Assembly: GCA_965153455.1 (NCBI GenBank)
Contig: OZ234496.1
Location: forward strand, 2,914,001 to 2,978,000
DNA: 64,000 nucleotides
Origin: Sphagnum compactum
Lineage: Eukaryota; Bryophyta; Sphagnopsida; Sphagnales
Direction of reading: 5' to 3'
The notes beneath the pieces are model-generated. The model did not search any database, was not told the origin of the DNA, and saw only the letters and a program-made list of their open reading frames with translations. Below, in pieces: positions 62,601 to 64,000 of this stretch; position 1 is the first letter of the stretch, and the number at the start of each line of letters is the position of its first letter. A program made the position numbers and the translations under genes.

Positions 62601-64000
62601 AATATATTTGCACTTTTAAATATATTTTTATGAGTATTTCATTTTCAATATTTTTTAATGATTTAATTTAATCAAAAATGCAATTTCTTTTGACAACTGT
62701 ATTATTTAAGTATCAAATTATTATAAAATGAATAGAATTTATAAAAAATTCTTTTAATATCGGCTTGGTGGAAGTTCAAACACACACAATTTTGTAATGA
62801 AGTATTTGTAACAACATTTTTGTGTTCACCGTAACATGCTTTTAACCCACAAAAAGAAATCTTGTCCTTAGTCACACTCACACTATGATTATTTTTTGAT
62901 TTGATTACATTTTAATTACATTTAATTATCTTAAGTTGGTAACTGACTTTTTGCACTAATTAATGGTCAATATTGTTTATAGTCACAACATTCATTACAT
63001 TGTTCATTTATGAGTACAATTTTAACCTTATTTGATTTTTTAATTAGTTCAAATTGTTGATGTGAAAATTAAGGTAATCTTTAACTTTATTTACATAATG
63101 CATTATAATGCCCAGTTCCTCAGTTTTTTTACATTTATTCAACTATCAACATGATACATAAATTGAACCATTCATTTTTAACAAATGAAACCATTGCTCA
63201 TGGGTTGTATTTTACACATGCCATAATTTATTAACACATGTAACAACTTGAAATTTCATATTTATATTGGAATGAATTAGTGATTTTTTTCACATCATTT
63301 CAATTATCAAGATGTGTAATGAGTTGAACCACTCATTTTTAATATGTTAAAATTATTATTCACAAGTTGCATCTTGCATTTATAATATATTGAAACACAC
63401 ATAATTAATGTTTCACATTTATACTTGAATGTATTAATGATTTTTTCACATCTCTTGAATTATCAACAGTTACACATGAGATAAATCATTTATTTTGAAT
63501 TTGTTAAATCCATAATTATTCAAGAATTACATTTTGCACTTATCACAATTTTTTGAAAGGGATATATATAAAAGTTGGCAAGAAGAACATTTATATTTCA
63601 ATGGATTAATGATGAAATCAAAATGGCCATGCATGCAAAGTCTAGGGTGGTTGTAAACCTTTAAATAAATTTTTTTGATATATTAAATTCTTATAGATTT
63701 ATGTAAATTATAATTTTAATAAGTTTACCCTAATTGTTTTTAAGCATCATGGACAAGTTTTTATTGCAAATGTTCTTGATGCCACACCAAAAAACCCCAA
63801 AATAATTCCTAAATTATTTTCCCATTTGTTTCGGTGTATGATGAAAACAAAGTCCATATTAAATATTTTGGGTTAAATTTTAGACTTTTCTAGTCATTCT
63901 ATATGTAGTCAATATTTTTTTATTTCATACTTTTATATTTTCACCATGATTTAATGTTTTAGATTGATTCTTTTTCAACAAAATTGTGTAGGTAAAGATA

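Larger units (their letters stand above)
55490..64000. other. 8.5-kb AT-rich tract without recognised genes
   Basis: Apart from the MITE and repeats listed separately, this end of the window is extremely AT-rich, with long T and A runs and only short open frames. Part of 56.26-56.77 kb is a low-complexity mosaic of TAATTA and ATTATTTGAATTA motifs. Degenerate similarity to sequence at 37.3-37.5 kb (shared TTTTTCAAGATGAAA) is seen near 59.24 kb. No tRNA or other RNA gene was seen. Confidence 0.5.

Noticed and set aside
1-64000. CRISPR array, operon, phage or bacterial defence system
   Set aside because: All identified genes are intron-bearing nuclear plant genes; the tandem repeats lack unique spacers and no prokaryotic features appear.

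Overview
The window looks like nuclear DNA of a green-lineage (streptophyte) genome, most likely a land plant and plausibly a non-seed plant such as a moss or liverwort. Grounds: five intron-bearing housekeeping genes whose exons I could join by reading frame, splice signals and remembered plant orthologues; a telo-box upstream of a ribosomal-protein gene; CCCTAAA-type interstitial telomere repeats; and a chromodomain Ty3/gypsy element whose integrase resembles the Tcn1-like type that is known, as I recall, from fungi and non-seed plants. The species cannot be fixed from the sequence.

Layout. 2.36-8.23 kb, minus strand: an API5 homologue (16 coding exons, 544 aa). 9.91-15.07 kb, minus strand: the ER glucosidase II catalytic subunit (7 exons, 936 aa). 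15.1-34.3 kb: an AT-rich gene-poor tract with decayed coding-like stretches, a 42-bp tandem array, a SINE-like fragment and a young, internally deleted chromovirus at 29.41-31.16 kb with intact 5-bp target-site duplications. 34.3-35.4 kb, plus strand: ribosomal protein eL33 (4 exons, 111 aa). 35.4-46.5 kb: gene-poor, with a 108-bp hairpin just after eL33 and a possible LTR at 42.4-43.8 kb. 46.5-47.35 kb, plus strand: dynein light chain LC8 (2 exons, 92 aa). 48.24-51.94 kb, minus strand: an SLC35B1/UTr-type nucleotide-sugar transporter (7 exons, 400 aa), convergent with LC8. About 52.1-52.7 kb: an unidentified basic, coiled-coil-like reading frame. 53.5-64 kb: no recognisable gene; it holds a 25-bp minisatellite that passes into a ~130-bp higher-order repeat, apparently inside a larger inverted-repeat element, a 153-bp CACTA-type MITE, and AT-rich low-complexity sequence.

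How the genes relate. They are unrelated housekeeping genes, with one functional link: glucosidase II trims glucose from N-glycans in the ER, and the UTr-type transporter is thought to supply UDP-glucose to the ER for the opposing re-glucosylation step. This is plant chromosomal order, not an operon, so the link may be chance.

No new multi-gene system was found. The items most worth following up are the unusual LTR architecture of the young chromovirus deletion derivative, the post-eL33 hairpin, the minisatellite-bearing inverted-repeat element, and a long open frame in the gene-poor tract at 22.6-23.2 kb.
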